64,000 nucleotides of DNA from Scalindua sp964437425 (GCA_964437425.1 CAYTGO010000007.1:1-64000), one strand, 5' to 3'; shown: positions 53,075 to 62,625, numbered from the stretch's first letter. Numbers and translations: made by a program. Notes: generated from the sequence alone by a model not told the origin.

Positions 53075-54095
53075 GCGACAATTCCTTTCCTGCTCGATTT
53101 ACATCTCCAGGTTCCTTAAATGACAAACCCAACTGGTTAAGCTTTTTCTTAATTTCCACTAGCGTTGTTTTTCCAAAATTTTTCAATTCCAACAACTCAT
53201 CTTCTTCTTTTGTAATAAGCTCGTTAACAGTCTTTATATTAGCATACTCTAAGCAGTTTGAAGCCCTGACAGACAAATCCAGCTCGGCAACAGACACTAC
53301 TGCTTTTTTCTTTACTTCATCTTCAGAATCATCCTCTTGCTCATCCACTTGCTCTATCTGCTTTTCACCAGCATTTGGTAGCTCTCTACCCAACTCAAAG
53401 TAATGCACAAATGGATTTAAGTGTTTCCTGAAAACCTTTGATGCTTCTGTAAGTGCCATCTCAGGTGAAATAATACCATTTGTCCAGATTTCAATAATCA
53501 ATTTATCATAATTTGTTCTTCTGCCTACTCGAGTTTCTTCTACTCGTATCTTGGTTTTACGAACGGGAGAAAATATTGCGTCAATAGGAATCACCCCAAC
53601 TTCAGAACCTCCGACTCCATTCTCCTCTGCTGTTTTATAGCCTCTTCCCTTTTTAACTTCCATTTCAACATTAAAATCTACATTATCTGAAATAGTAGCT
53701 ATGTGAAGATCTTTATTAATAACATCCACACCATCATCAGTAATGATATCTGCTGCTGTTACTACGCCTTTTTTCTTCGTTTCTATCCTTATTTTCCTAG
53801 GCTTATCGGTATGTAATTGTACAACTAGATTCTTAATATTAAGAATAATATCAATTGTATCTTCTACCACATTAGGAATAGTACTGAACTCATGCTCAAC
53901 ACCATCAATTTTGGCCGATGTCACGGCGCTTCCTTCTATCGATGAAAGCAAGATTCTCCTCAAACCATTTCCAATAGTTATTCCAAAACCTCGCTCAAAA
54001 GGCTCAGCAATGAACTTTCCATAAAAGTCAGTATATGTTTCCTTTTCTGCACTGACTCTATTTGGCAGCTCAAACTCCCTCCATCTGATACGCAT
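53064..54095 (-). CDS. rpoA: RNA polymerase alpha subunit
   Basis: 343 residues. The N-terminal assembly domain shows FIAEPFERGFGITIGNGLRRILLSS (parts) and EFSTIPNVVEDTIDIILN; an acidic linker (VDEQEDDSEDEV) leads to the C-terminal DNA-binding domain (ELDLSVRASNCLEYANIKTVNELI, KNFGKTTLVEIKKKL). Both domains are complete. It is followed by rplQ in the usual order. Confidence 0.97.
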   Translation of the reverse strand: MRIRWREFELPNRVSAEKETYTDFYGKFIAEPFERGFGITIGNGLRRILLSSIEGSAVTSAKIDGVEHEFSTIPNVVEDTIDIILNIKNLVVQLHTDKPRKIRIETKKKGVVTAADIITDDGVDVINKDLHIATISDNVDFNVEMEVKKGRGYKTAEENGVGGSEVGVIPIDAIFSPVRKTKIRVEETRVGRRTNYDKLIIEIWTNGIISPEMALTEASKVFRKHLNPFVHYFELGRELPNAGEKQIEQVDEQEDDSEDEVKKKAVVSVAELDLSVRASNCLEYANIKTVNELITKEEDELLELKNFGKTTLVEIKKKLNQLGLSFKEPGDVNRAGKELSHEA

Positions 54096-54280
54096 ACACG
54101 CTCCTCCTTCCTACCATTAAATCCCTCTGAATATAGCCTCCCGCAGAAGACCTTTTATTTTAATTAGATTGAACCATCATGAGTCTAAAAAAGCCTTTGT
54201 TTGGGCAATACACTCAAGGTAGGATTTCATAAATTAAATGTCTACTATACAACTTTATTAATATAAAATAACTGTTTAGT

Positions 54281-54910
54281 TTATTTCGAGCAAAGCTCAA
54301 TGACAAGCTGTTCCTGTATATCTACTGAAACTTCGTCCCTATTAGGAAGCTGCAGAATACGGCCATCTAAATCACCATCTCCCCGTTCTAGCCAAGATGG
54401 CTGCTTGCGATCCTTATTTGATTCTACATTCATTTTTATCATATTTATACCATCTTCCTTGTCTACAGGTTTAATTACGTCCCCCTGTTTAACTAAGAAA
54501 GAAGGAATGTCTACCTTTTTACCGTTTACTGTTATGTGGCCGTGATTGATGATCTGCCTAGAGTGGCTTCGGGAATGTCCATATCCAATATGGCACAAAA
54601 CATTATCAAGCCTTCTTTCCAGCAATATAAGTAAATTTTCCCCTGTATTACCTTCTTTTCTTTCAGCTTTATGATAATATTTAATAAACTGCCTTTCAAA
54701 AACACCATAAAATCTCTTCAGTTTCTGTTTTTCCCTGAAATGTATTCCATATGAAGACAATTTCCTCACCCTTTTTGACGTTCTGCCGCCAGGAACACCT
54801 CTTCTTTTCGCTATACTGCATTTTGCAGTTTCGCAGCGGTATCCTTTAAGATACAGTTTCACGCCTTCTCTTCTACACAATCTACATTTAGGGTCTACAT
54901 GTCTTGCCAT
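54281..54910 (-). CDS. rpsD: Ribosomal protein S4
   Basis: 209 residues. The N-terminus has four cysteines (CRLCRREGVKLYLKGYRC ... C) as in zinc-binding (C+) S4. The S4 RNA-binding domain ends in RLDNVLCHIGYGHSRSHSRQI and NHGHITVNGKKVDIPSFLVK (parts). S4 starts small-subunit assembly and regulates its own operon in many bacteria. Lies 186 nt before rpoA. Confidence 0.97.
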   Translation of the reverse strand: MARHVDPKCRLCRREGVKLYLKGYRCETAKCSIAKRRGVPGGRTSKRVRKLSSYGIHFREKQKLKRFYGVFERQFIKYYHKAERKEGNTGENLLILLERRLDNVLCHIGYGHSRSHSRQIINHGHITVNGKKVDIPSFLVKQGDVIKPVDKEDGINMIKMNVESNKDRKQPSWLERGDGDLDGRILQLPNRDEVSVDIQEQLVIELCSK

Positions 54911-54988
54911 CTTCTTCCCTTTTCATAAATCAAAATTTATACTAAATTATTATTTCCTACTCTTCTTATTTCAAAAGAAGAAATACAA

Positions 54989-55363
54989 CTAAACTCTTCT
55001 CTTTTTTCTTGGACGGCAGCCGTTATGAGGCAAAGGTGTAACATCCTCTATCGCTCTAACAACAAGGCCTGCTTCCTGCAGAGCTGTAATAGCCGATTCT
55101 CTTCCTGGACCAGGCCCCTTTACTCTAACTTCAACCTCTCTAACTCCAAATCTTTTTCGAGCTCTCTCTGCAACATTTCTTGCAGCCCTTTGCGCCGCAA
55201 AGGGTGTACTCTTCCTTGATCCTTTGAAGCCAACTGTCCCTGCGCTAGCCCAGCATAATGTTTCGCCATAGATATCAGCTACCGTAATATATGTATTATT
55301 AAAAGTTGCTTTAACATGCACAACGGCTTTCGCAACACTACGCTTCTCTTTCTTTTTACCCAT
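54989..55363 (-). CDS. rpsK: Ribosomal protein S11
   Basis: 124 residues. Core ATFNNTYITVADIYGETL, SAGTVGFKGSRKSTPFAAQ and the C-terminal DVTPLPHNGCRPRKKRRV are typical. It binds the 16S platform. A methyltransferase gene separates it from rpsM. Confidence 0.97.
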   Translation of the reverse strand: MGKKKEKRSVAKAVVHVKATFNNTYITVADIYGETLCWASAGTVGFKGSRKSTPFAAQRAARNVAERARKRFGVREVEVRVKGPGPGRESAITALQEAGLVVRAIEDVTPLPHNGCRPRKKRRV

Positions 55364-55413
55364 TTAAATTATCCTATCTTTTTCAAAAGTGAAGTCTGTT
55401 TTTCCTAATAAAG

Positions 55414-56250
55414 CTAACAAGCACAGGCCTGATCATCATTTAATGGCTGTTCACAGAAATAGTCTTGTAAGCTGAAGTCAGTATTAAATGTATTGTTTAG
55501 TTGGTGATATCCCTCTAAACTCCTTTTACTCGTATTCTTAGTCTTCCTTGCTGATATCAAAATATTCTTTGGAGTCAATTTCGGAGGTACTATTTCTAAA
55601 AGCTCAACATAATATCCATTTCCCAAAAGAAATTGTGATCTCAATGCGTCTGTCAATATATCCGCAAGTTTACTTCTTAGTAAACCAAATTGAGTTACTG
55701 TCGTCAGAGGGTGTTGATCTTTAATCTGAGAGCGCAATTGCCCCTGACAACACGGAACCACCATAATATACCTGGCCCCTATCTGAATACCCTTTGCGAT
55801 CGCTTCATCAGTGGCCGTATTACATGCATGTAGTGCAATAACCACGTCTATTTTTTTATCTGTATCGAAATCTATAGTTCTTCCATGTTTAAAGACCATA
55901 TTTTCATAACGCAAGTCGTCCCTGATCTTCTCACATCTACTTATTAGTTCGTCGTTGGTATCTACACCGAAGAAAAATGGCTTTGTATTAAACTCTTTTT
56001 CAAAAATGTAACTTAAGACAAATGAAAGATATGATTTGCCACATGAACATTCAAGAAAAACAATTTCTTCTTTTTTATTATATTTATTTAGAACCTTTAA
56101 TATTTGTTCGCAAAAGCCGGCAATCTCATTAATCTTCTTGTTCATATCTTTCTTTAACAACCCATTGCTGTGTCTAAATCCAAGTGGGTTTGATATGCCA
56201 TCCTCTTCCTCTAGTAGATTAATTATTTCAGCTTTATTGATAATTTTCAT
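55414..56250 (-). CDS. SAM-dependent methyltransferase inserted in the ribosomal operon
   Basis: 278 residues. Class I fold: FLECSCGKSYLSFVL (motif I), FFGVDTNDELISRCEKI (motif II) and VVIALHACNTATDEAI (motif IV), then VVPCCQGQLRSQI. The HAC-N-TD pattern recalls the PF13679-type methyltransferases (METTL25/GSTCD-like). The C-terminus has three cysteines (DQACAC). It lies in the alpha operon between rpsM (24 nt) and rpsK (51 nt), in the same direction, so it is translated with the ribosomal proteins. A ribosomal protein or rRNA substrate is likely but not shown. Confidence 0.8.
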   Translation of the reverse strand: MKIINKAEIINLLEEEDGISNPLGFRHSNGLLKKDMNKKINEIAGFCEQILKVLNKYNKKEEIVFLECSCGKSYLSFVLSYIFEKEFNTKPFFFGVDTNDELISRCEKIRDDLRYENMVFKHGRTIDFDTDKKIDVVIALHACNTATDEAIAKGIQIGARYIMVVPCCQGQLRSQIKDQHPLTTVTQFGLLRSKLADILTDALRSQFLLGNGYYVELLEIVPPKLTPKNILISARKTKNTSKRSLEGYHQLNNTFNTDFSLQDYFCEQPLNDDQACAC

Positions 56251-56273
56251 TGCCTTTGATGAAGGTTAGATCA

Positions 56274-56660
56274 TTACCCTTTCATTTCCTTTATACCCTT
56301 CTTCACAGATACCGTTCTCTTCTTCCCCTTACGTGTACGTGCATTGGTTTTAGTTCTCTGCCCCCTCGCCGGCAGTCCCAATCTATGACGCAATCCCCTG
56401 TAACACCCTATATTCTTTAGTCTTGTTATGTTCTGTGATTCCTGTCTTCTCAGATTACCTTCAATAACAAAGTTTTTATCCAAGTACACACCCAGAGCAC
56501 TCATATCATCTTCTGAAACGTCCTTTGCTCGAACATTTTCGTCCATTCCAAGAGCTTTTAATGCTTTTTGTGATAGGTGCTTGCTTATCCCATAAATGTA
56601 AGTTAATGAAATAACAATCCTTTTTTCTCCAGGAATATCAACTCCTGCAATTCTTGGCAT
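56274..56660 (-). CDS. rpsM: Ribosomal protein S13
   Basis: 128 residues. Motifs: MPRIAGVDIPGEKRIVISLTYIYGI (start; partly quoted), the H2TH-like RNA-binding helix and GCYRGLRHRLGLPARGQRTKTNARTRKG near the end (partly quoted). Interacts with the head of the 30S subunit and S19. Confidence 0.97.
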   Translation of the reverse strand: MPRIAGVDIPGEKRIVISLTYIYGISKHLSQKALKALGMDENVRAKDVSEDDMSALGVYLDKNFVIEGNLRRQESQNITRLKNIGCYRGLRHRLGLPARGQRTKTNARTRKGKKRTVSVKKGIKEMKG

Positions 56661-56726
56661 TTAATGTAATCCTTTCAAAATATAATAAATCTTCTTTAGA
56701 CCATGTAAGGAATTCAGTGTTGTAGC

Positions 56727-56843
56727 TTATTTTCCTTGTCTCTGCTTATGTCTTGGGTTAGTACAAATTACACGCACAACTCTTTTACGCCTTATCACCT
56801 TACAATTTTCACATATCCTTTTTACAGATGTCCTAACTTTCAT
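56727..56843 (-). CDS. rpmJ: Ribosomal protein L36
   Basis: 38 residues: MKVRTSVKRICENCKVIRRK, then VVRVICTNPRHKQRQGK. The zinc ligands C-x2-C ... C ... H are complete (C+ form). Lies between infA (13 nt) and rpsM, its usual place. Confidence 0.97.
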   Translation of the reverse strand: MKVRTSVKRICENCKVIRRKRVVRVICTNPRHKQRQGK

Positions 56844-56855
56844 GATTTTTCCTTT

Positions 56856-57074
56856 TTAGCCCTGACGGTAAATAATTCTTCCTTTACTAAGATCATATGG
56901 TGACATTTCTATAGTAACTTTATCACCTGGAAGAATGCGAATAAAATGCATTCTCATTTTCCCTGACACATGTGCAAGTACTTCATGACCATTTTCCAAT
57001 CCAACACGAAACTTGGCATTAGGCAATGCCTCCTTTACAACTGCTTCAACTCTTATAGGTTCTTCTTTGGCCAT
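56856..57074 (-). CDS. infA: Translation initiation factor IF-1
   Basis: 72 residues. OB fold with VEAVVKEALPNAKFRVGLENGHEVLAHVSGKMRMHFIRILPGDKVTIEMSPYD (in parts) and KGRIIYR at the end. Universal factor that blocks the A site during initiation. Classical position between map and rpmJ. Confidence 0.97.
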   Translation of the reverse strand: MAKEEPIRVEAVVKEALPNAKFRVGLENGHEVLAHVSGKMRMHFIRILPGDKVTIEMSPYDLSKGRIIYRQG

Positions 57075-57121
57075 AAGTTAACTTTAGCATGCACTTTTTG
57101 TAAAAGCAAGATACTCTTCCA

Positions 57122-57874
57122 CTAAATAGTAAGTATTTCAGCTCCGTTTTCAGCAACCACAACTGTATGCTCGAAATGCGCTGAAAGTTTTCTGTCTTTT
57201 GTTACAACAGTCCACTTATTTTTCAGAACTTCAGTATCATATTTACCGACACAGATCATTGGCTCTATTGCTAATGCCATTCCCTGTAATAAAATTTCGT
57301 CTGCCTTTAATAATTCTTTGCTGACAAAGTTAGGAATCTGTGGATCCTCGTGCATCTGCCTACCAATGCCATGACCCGTGTAATCCCGTATTACAGAAAA
57401 CCCTTTACCTTCAACATACTCTTGTATCGATCTTGAAACGTCTGACAACTTGTTATTCGCACATGCTTTTTCGATAGCCTTATTTAGTGATTCATCACAT
57501 ACTTGCAATAAGGACTCTGCTTCTTCCGAAATCTCTCCAATAGGAATAGTTATCGCAGCGTCGGCGACATATTTATTAAATTCTACTCCTATGTCAACAC
57601 TCAATATATCTCCATTACAGAGTTTTCTCTGATCCGGAATCCCATGAACTATTTCTTCGTTAATAGACGCACAAATACTTTTTGGATAGCCCCTGTAACC
57701 TTTGAATACCGGTATGCCACCCTTCTGTAATACATATTCCTCTAATTTCGTATTTAAATCTTCTGTTGAAACACCTTCATTTGCAATTTCTTTCGCCATC
57801 GCAAGTGCATCCGCAACAATTCTCCCTGCCTTACGCATTATTTCTATTTCACGCTCAGACTTACGCACTATCAC
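57122..57874 (-). CDS. map: Methionine aminopeptidase type I
   Basis: 250 residues. Metal ligands: VDIGVEFNKYVADAAIT (Asp, Asp), GHGIGRQMHEDPQIPNF (His), GMALAIEPMICVG (Glu) and HFEHTVVV (Glu). Removes the initiator methionine. Lies 6 nt after adk, its usual partner. Confidence 0.97.
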   Translation of the reverse strand: MIVRKSEREIEIMRKAGRIVADALAMAKEIANEGVSTEDLNTKLEEYVLQKGGIPVFKGYRGYPKSICASINEEIVHGIPDQRKLCNGDILSVDIGVEFNKYVADAAITIPIGEISEEAESLLQVCDESLNKAIEKACANNKLSDVSRSIQEYVEGKGFSVIRDYTGHGIGRQMHEDPQIPNFVSKELLKADEILLQGMALAIEPMICVGKYDTEVLKNKWTVVTKDRKLSAHFEHTVVVAENGAEILTI

Positions 57875-57880
57875 AACGCA

Positions 57881-58552
57881 CTACTCCACATCCCTTTTTT
57901 CACCAGACATGGATTGTAATCCAGCCAGAATATTTTTCTGGATTTCTTTTTTGTCTCCATTGCAGTCTACTTCTACCAATATACCTTTTTTATTATAGTA
58001 ATCAATTAGCGTTTCTGTCTGTTCTCTATATACTTTTAATCGTACTTTTATTGTTTCAGGATAGTCATCTTTACGCTGAAATAGTTTAGAACCACATTTG
58101 TCACACACATTCTCCTTTAGAGGAGAGCTAAATATCTCATGATAGTGCGCCCCACATGATTTGCAAAGTCGCCTACCCGAAATACGTGTAACTATAACTT
58201 CTTCAGATGCTGTAAAACTAAAAACTCTGTCTAGCTTTTTTCCTACCCTTTCCAGAGTACTATCAAGTACTTTTGCCTGGGATAGGTTTCTTGGAAATCC
58301 ATCTAAAATAAATCCCTTTTCACACTCTACTGAATTTATCTTATCCGCGACAATATTGACTATTAACTCATCCGGAACAAGTAAGCCGTTCTCAATATAT
58401 TCCCTTGCTTTCAGTCCTATCTCTGTTTTAGCATCGACAGCAGCCCTCAAAAGATCACCAGATGAAATATGGCTTATATTTTCCTCTAAACCAATTCCTT
58501 CTGCCTGAGTACCTTTACCCACACCAGGAGGGCCATGGAATACAAGTCTCAA
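57881..58552 (-). CDS. adk: Adenylate kinase
   Basis: 223 residues. P-loop GPPGVGKGTQAEG, the LID domain with four cysteines (CKSCGAHYHEIFSSPLKENVCDKC, in parts), so a zinc-stabilised LID, and DGFPRNLSQAKVLD. Converts AMP and ATP to ADP. The stop of secY overlaps its start by 4 nt. Confidence 0.97.
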   Translation of the reverse strand: MRLVFHGPPGVGKGTQAEGIGLEENISHISSGDLLRAAVDAKTEIGLKAREYIENGLLVPDELIVNIVADKINSVECEKGFILDGFPRNLSQAKVLDSTLERVGKKLDRVFSFTASEEVIVTRISGRRLCKSCGAHYHEIFSSPLKENVCDKCGSKLFQRKDDYPETIKVRLKVYREQTETLIDYYNKKGILVEVDCNGDKKEIQKNILAGLQSMSGEKRDVE

Positions 58553-59931
58553 CCCCTTCTGCCTCTTACTTTATTGCTGCCACCCAGAAATCCGCCATAA
58601 TGTCTCATAATCAAATGGGATTCTACTTTTTGTACTAAGTCCAAGGCTACACCAACTACAATTAAAAGACCGGTGCCACCATAAAAACTGGCAACGGCTC
58701 TGTTTAACTCAAACCCTCCGGCTATAATCATTGGCAAGACTGCGATTAATGACAAAAATGCAGCACCTGCAAGTGTGATTCTACTCATAACCCCTTCAAG
58801 ATAATCGGCCGTTCTATGTCCCGGTCTTATACCAGGAATAAAACTGCCATAATCTCTCATATTATTTGACATTTCTTTCGGGTTAAACTGTATAGCTGTC
58901 CAAAAATAACAAAAGAAAGCAATTAATACAACATACATAACTACATATACAAATCCGCCTGAAAAGGCTTCTGACACTCGAGATGTAATCCAGTACCAAA
59001 CCGTTCCAGGTTCAAACCTGACTTGCAGACCTTTAGTTATAGCAGCGGGAAATATCAGTAGTGACTGTGCAAAAATGATTGGCATAACTCCCGCTTGATT
59101 GACTTTTAGAGGCAGGAAATGCTTCTGCCCACCGTAAACTTTTCTACCTCTTGTATGCTTCGCCTGCTGCACCGGAATGCGCCTTTGCCCTTGAGTAATA
59201 TATACTACACCTGCGATTATTCCAAAGAACATAGCTATCAACAGCAGCAATTTTGCTATTCCTATCTCGTGTTCAGCAGGTGCTACAGAGAAAGTAAAGT
59301 TTTGCAAAATCTGACTAAAGGCCCACGGCAGCCTGTCGATAATCCCTATCATAATAATTAGTGAAATACCGCTACCGATACCGTGCGCATCAATCTGCTC
59401 TCCTATCCACATTAACAACACAGTTCCTGTTGTCAAAAGGACTGCCGCCATAAGCTGAAACTGGATACCCTGAATATGTATAGGAACAACAGACACGCCG
59501 TTAATTTCTATCGCGTACAGAGTACGTATCATTATGAAAGCCTGGAAAAGACACAAGCCGACAGTAGTCAACCTTGTGTATTGATTTATTTTCTTCCTAC
59601 CAGCATCACCCTCCTTTTGTAATCTCTCAAGAAAAGGAACAACACCAACAAGAAGTTGAAAAATAATGGATGCACTGATATACGGCATAATCCCCAAACC
59701 GAAGATTGCACCAGAACTCATAGCCCCACCCGCAAACAAATCCACCAAGCCTAGCAACTGACCTACACCAGATTGAGTAAACTGCTGAAAGTACGTCTTA
59801 AGTACTGCTGTATCGATACCAGGCATAGGAATAAAAACACCCAACCTGCAGACAGCAAGCAATCCCAGAGTTATCAGTAATTTATTCCTTAACTCAGGAA
59901 TTTTAAACATATTTGTAAACTTCTCTATCAT
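58549..59931 (-). CDS. secY: Preprotein translocase subunit SecY
   Basis: 460 residues, ten membrane helices. Motifs: RLGVFIPMPGIDTAVL, LGIMPYISASIIFQLL, RRIPVQQAKHTRGRKVYGGQ and IQFNPKEMSNNMRDYGSFIPGIRPG (in parts). Forms the protein-conducting channel. Overlaps rplO by 4 nt. Confidence 0.97.
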   Translation of the reverse strand: MIEKFTNMFKIPELRNKLLITLGLLAVCRLGVFIPMPGIDTAVLKTYFQQFTQSGVGQLLGLVDLFAGGAMSSGAIFGLGIMPYISASIIFQLLVGVVPFLERLQKEGDAGRKKINQYTRLTTVGLCLFQAFIMIRTLYAIEINGVSVVPIHIQGIQFQLMAAVLLTTGTVLLMWIGEQIDAHGIGSGISLIIMIGIIDRLPWAFSQILQNFTFSVAPAEHEIGIAKLLLLIAMFFGIIAGVVYITQGQRRIPVQQAKHTRGRKVYGGQKHFLPLKVNQAGVMPIIFAQSLLIFPAAITKGLQVRFEPGTVWYWITSRVSEAFSGGFVYVVMYVVLIAFFCYFWTAIQFNPKEMSNNMRDYGSFIPGIRPGHRTADYLEGVMSRITLAGAAFLSLIAVLPMIIAGGFELNRAVASFYGGTGLLIVVGVALDLVQKVESHLIMRHYGGFLGGSNKVRGRRG

Positions 59932-60371
59932 GACAGTACTTCTGTTTCTCCTCCCGCGTCTTTTATCTTGGCAATCGCTGTTCCACTAAATTTGTGCGCA
60001 GCAATTGTAAGCGATTTAGTCAGTGCCCCTTCTCCCAAAACCTTTAAATCATATTTTGTGTTCTTTACTAGTCCAGAATCTTTTAATTCCTGCAAACCAA
60101 CACGAGTTCCAGAATCAAAGCATTCAAAATCCTCGATATTCAATATTGTGTACTTCTTTTTAAAAGGGTTGATAAAACCTCTCTTAGGAATCCTACGGAA
60201 CAAAGGCATCTGCCCACCTTCAAATATTGTTCTTAATTTATTACCTGAACGTGATTTTTGACCTTTAAATCCCTTACAACTTGTTTTACCGTGACCAGAC
60301 CCCGCTCCACGTCCTACACGTTTTCTCTTCTTTACTTTTTGGAATGTTTTTTTAGCATCTATCAAATTCAT
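59928..60371 (-). CDS. rplO: Ribosomal protein L15
   Basis: 147 residues. GRGAGSGHGKTSCKGFKGQKSRSG and GGQMPLFRRIPKRGFINPF (in parts) identify L15. Its start overlaps the rpsE stop by 4 nt, so no rpmD (L30) gene lies between them. Confidence 0.97.
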   Translation of the reverse strand: MNLIDAKKTFQKVKKRKRVGRGAGSGHGKTSCKGFKGQKSRSGNKLRTIFEGGQMPLFRRIPKRGFINPFKKKYTILNIEDFECFDSGTRVGLQELKDSGLVKNTKYDLKVLGEGALTKSLTIAAHKFSGTAIAKIKDAGGETEVLS

Positions 60372-60853
60372 CCTATCTTAACACCTCTCAATAATTCGAT
60401 TTCCTGCTTGGTTTTTAACGACTTAAGCCCCTCAGTTGTAGCCTTCACAACATTCAGAGGATTTCTCGTTCCATAACACTTAGTTAAAATATCGGTAATA
60501 CCTACAGATTCCAGAACAGATCTTGCTGAAGTCCCCGCTTTGATCCCTGTACCTGGCGCCGCTGGTTTCATAAATACCCTTGCCGTTTTATAACATCCCC
60601 ATACTTCGTGCGGTATAGTTCCATTAACAATTGGTATTGAATAAGTATATCTATTAGCATCTTTTACTGCCTTGCCAACTGCATTTGGTACTTCTCTTGC
60701 TTTACCAAACCCATACCCAACAGTTCCTTTTTTATCACCAACAACCACTAATGCACTAAAGCTCATACTCTTTCCACCCTTTGTCACATTAGTACATCTA
60801 TTGATTTTTACAACAGTTTCTTCTAATTGATCAGTTTCTTTTTTGTACGCCAA
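60368..60853 (-). CDS. rpsE: Ribosomal protein S5
   Basis: 161 residues. RCTNVTKGGKSMSFSALVVVGDKKG, VGYGFGKAREVPNAVGKAV and GIKAGTSARSVLESVGI (in parts) are the S5 core. Contributes to decoding fidelity. Lies between rplR and rplO. Confidence 0.97.
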   Translation of the reverse strand: MAYKKETDQLEETVVKINRCTNVTKGGKSMSFSALVVVGDKKGTVGYGFGKAREVPNAVGKAVKDANRYTYSIPIVNGTIPHEVWGCYKTARVFMKPAAPGTGIKAGTSARSVLESVGITDILTKCYGTRNPLNVVKATTEGLKSLKTKQEIELLRGVKIG

Positions 60854-60894
60854 AAGAGCCTCCTATTATTTACAATATTTCTTTAGTAAGTTCC

Positions 60895-61263
60895 TTAGCA
60901 AACAAGATTATTCTTTCTTGCACTGTCGGCTAAAGCCTTAACTCTCCCGTGATATTTGTATCCACCTCTATCAAAAACTATTTTGGTAATCCCCAGTTTC
61001 GATGCTTCCTCTGCTATTTTCTGGCCTACCAACTCCGCTGCCTTTATATTTCCGCCATAGGGCATTTTATCTTTAATATCTTTTGCCAATGACGAAGCAC
61101 TCGCCAGTGTCACACCATCAGTATCGTTTATTATCTGACAATATATATTCTTAGAGCTTCTGAACACACTCAATCTCGGCATTTCTTTAATACCAGAGAT
61201 TTTTTTTCTTATTCCCTTACGGCGCCTAAGCCGCTTTTTATTTTTCTTCTTGATAATATCCAT
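60895..61263 (-). CDS. rplR: Ribosomal protein L18
   Basis: 122 residues. RLSVFRSSKNIYCQIINDTDG, GYKYHGRVKALADSARKNNLV (in parts) are typical; L18 binds 5S rRNA. The open frame starts at 61344, inside rplF, but the ATG at 61263 (MDIIKKKNKKRL) is the normal start and avoids overlap. Confidence 0.96.
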   Translation of the reverse strand: MDIIKKKNKKRLRRRKGIRKKISGIKEMPRLSVFRSSKNIYCQIINDTDGVTLASASSLAKDIKDKMPYGGNIKAAELVGQKIAEEASKLGITKIVFDRGGYKYHGRVKALADSARKNNLVC

Positions 61264-61297
61264 AGATTTATTTAAGTAAAAAGAGATGCAAAAACTA

Positions 61298-61855
61298 CTA
61301 TTTAGAAGCCACCGCCTTACCCGCCTTTCTGCGGATAACCTCATCAGAATACTTCACACCCTTCCCCTTGTATGGTTCAGGAGGACGCAAACGTCTAATA
61401 TTCGCAGCAAACTGACCGACTTTTTGTTTATCAATACCCGAAACTGTAAATTTTCCAGGATTCGTCTGGTTTTGAATTTCAATTTTTATATCTTTCGGAA
61501 TTTTTACATTTATAGGATGCGAAAACCCTAATTGTAATATCAATCCTTCACCCTGCATTTTTATATTGTACCCTAGTCCAATAATCTCCAGATCCTTAGA
61601 AAATCCGTTTACAACGCCATGAACATTGTTTGCCAAAAGAGTACGCGTCAGACCATGAAGCTCTCTACACTGCCGCTCTTCGGAAGGACGTATCACGCTA
61701 AACTGTTTTGCGGCTTCATCAACCTCAACCTTCATCAGCGTATGAATTGGCTGTACTATTGTTCCTTTAGAACCTTCGATTGTCACGGTATCTTTATCAC
61801 ATTTCACTTTGACACCGTCTGGTATTGGTATTGGTTTTTTTCCTATTCGCGACAT
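61298..61855 (-). CDS. rplF: Ribosomal protein L6
   Basis: 185 residues. MSRIGKKPIPIPDGVKVK, GFSHPINVKIPKDI and RRLRPPEPYKGKGVKYSDE are typical L6 motifs. Sits near the factor-binding site of the large subunit. Confidence 0.97.
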   Translation of the reverse strand: MSRIGKKPIPIPDGVKVKCDKDTVTIEGSKGTIVQPIHTLMKVEVDEAAKQFSVIRPSEERQCRELHGLTRTLLANNVHGVVNGFSKDLEIIGLGYNIKMQGEGLILQLGFSHPINVKIPKDIKIEIQNQTNPGKFTVSGIDKQKVGQFAANIRRLRPPEPYKGKGVKYSDEVIRRKAGKAVASK

Positions 61856-61938
61856 AACTTTTTCTGTATTGCTGTAAAATAAAAAATTTATAAAACAGTA
61901 TTATCCTGCTTGAATAAACAAGCCAACATATACCCTAT

Positions 61939-62337
61939 TTACCACACTGTACAAATATGCTCTCCACCTATATTATGCGCCCGACACTCTTTATTACTCA
62001 AAATACCTTTAGAAGTCGAAAATATTGATATACCGATACCGTTAAGCACCCTACCTATATCCTCTACTCCCTTATATATTCTCCTGCCAGGCTTACTTTC
62101 TCTCTTTATATGGCTAATTACTTTCTGGTTTAATGGTCCGTATTTCAGATACACCCTCAATACGCCTTGTTTTTCATCAGGAATTTCCTTAAATTCCTTT
62201 ATAAAACCTTCTTTTTTCAAAACCTCTGCGATGCCAATCTTAATACGTGACGAAGGAATATTCACAGTCTCTCTTTCTACCATGATTCCATTACGTATTC
62301 TCGTCAACATGTCCGCAATCGGATCAGTCATACTCAT
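61939..62337 (-). CDS. rpsH: Ribosomal protein S8
   Basis: 132 residues. MTDPIADMLTRIRNG, YLKYGPLNQKVISHIKRESKPGRRIY (in parts) and GISIFSTSKGILSNKECR are typical. Regulates the spc operon in E. coli. Confidence 0.97.
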   Translation of the reverse strand: MSMTDPIADMLTRIRNGIMVERETVNIPSSRIKIGIAEVLKKEGFIKEFKEIPDEKQGVLRVYLKYGPLNQKVISHIKRESKPGRRIYKGVEDIGRVLNGIGISIFSTSKGILSNKECRAHNIGGEHICTVW

Positions 62338-62384
62338 TTTAGTAAACCCCTCTGCACTTTATAAAAAATTCTTGTTTTTGTACT

Positions 62385-62570
62385 CTACCAACTTGCCTTT
62401 TTTACTCCAGGTATTTCGCCCTTGGAGGCAAGACTCCTGAAGCACAATCTACATATTTGAAATTTTCTGTAATACGACCTAGGCCTTCCACAAAGCTGAC
62501 ACCTATTATACCTTCTGGTCTTGTATTTTGGCTCGTTCTTAGATTTGACTATTAATGCTTTTCTTGCCAT
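62385..62570 (-). CDS. rpsN: Ribosomal protein S14, zinc type
   Basis: 61 residues, short (type Z) form. Zinc knuckle CQLCGRPRSYYRKFQICRLC and the start MARKALIVKSKNEP; the C-terminus FRSLASKGEIPGVKKASW is standard. Confidence 0.97.
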   Translation of the reverse strand: MARKALIVKSKNEPKYKTRRYNRCQLCGRPRSYYRKFQICRLCFRSLASKGEIPGVKKASW

Positions 62571-62625
62571 ATATACTCCGCGTGTTTAGAAATCCGTTAT
62601 TAATTTAAAATTCTCAAAATACAAA

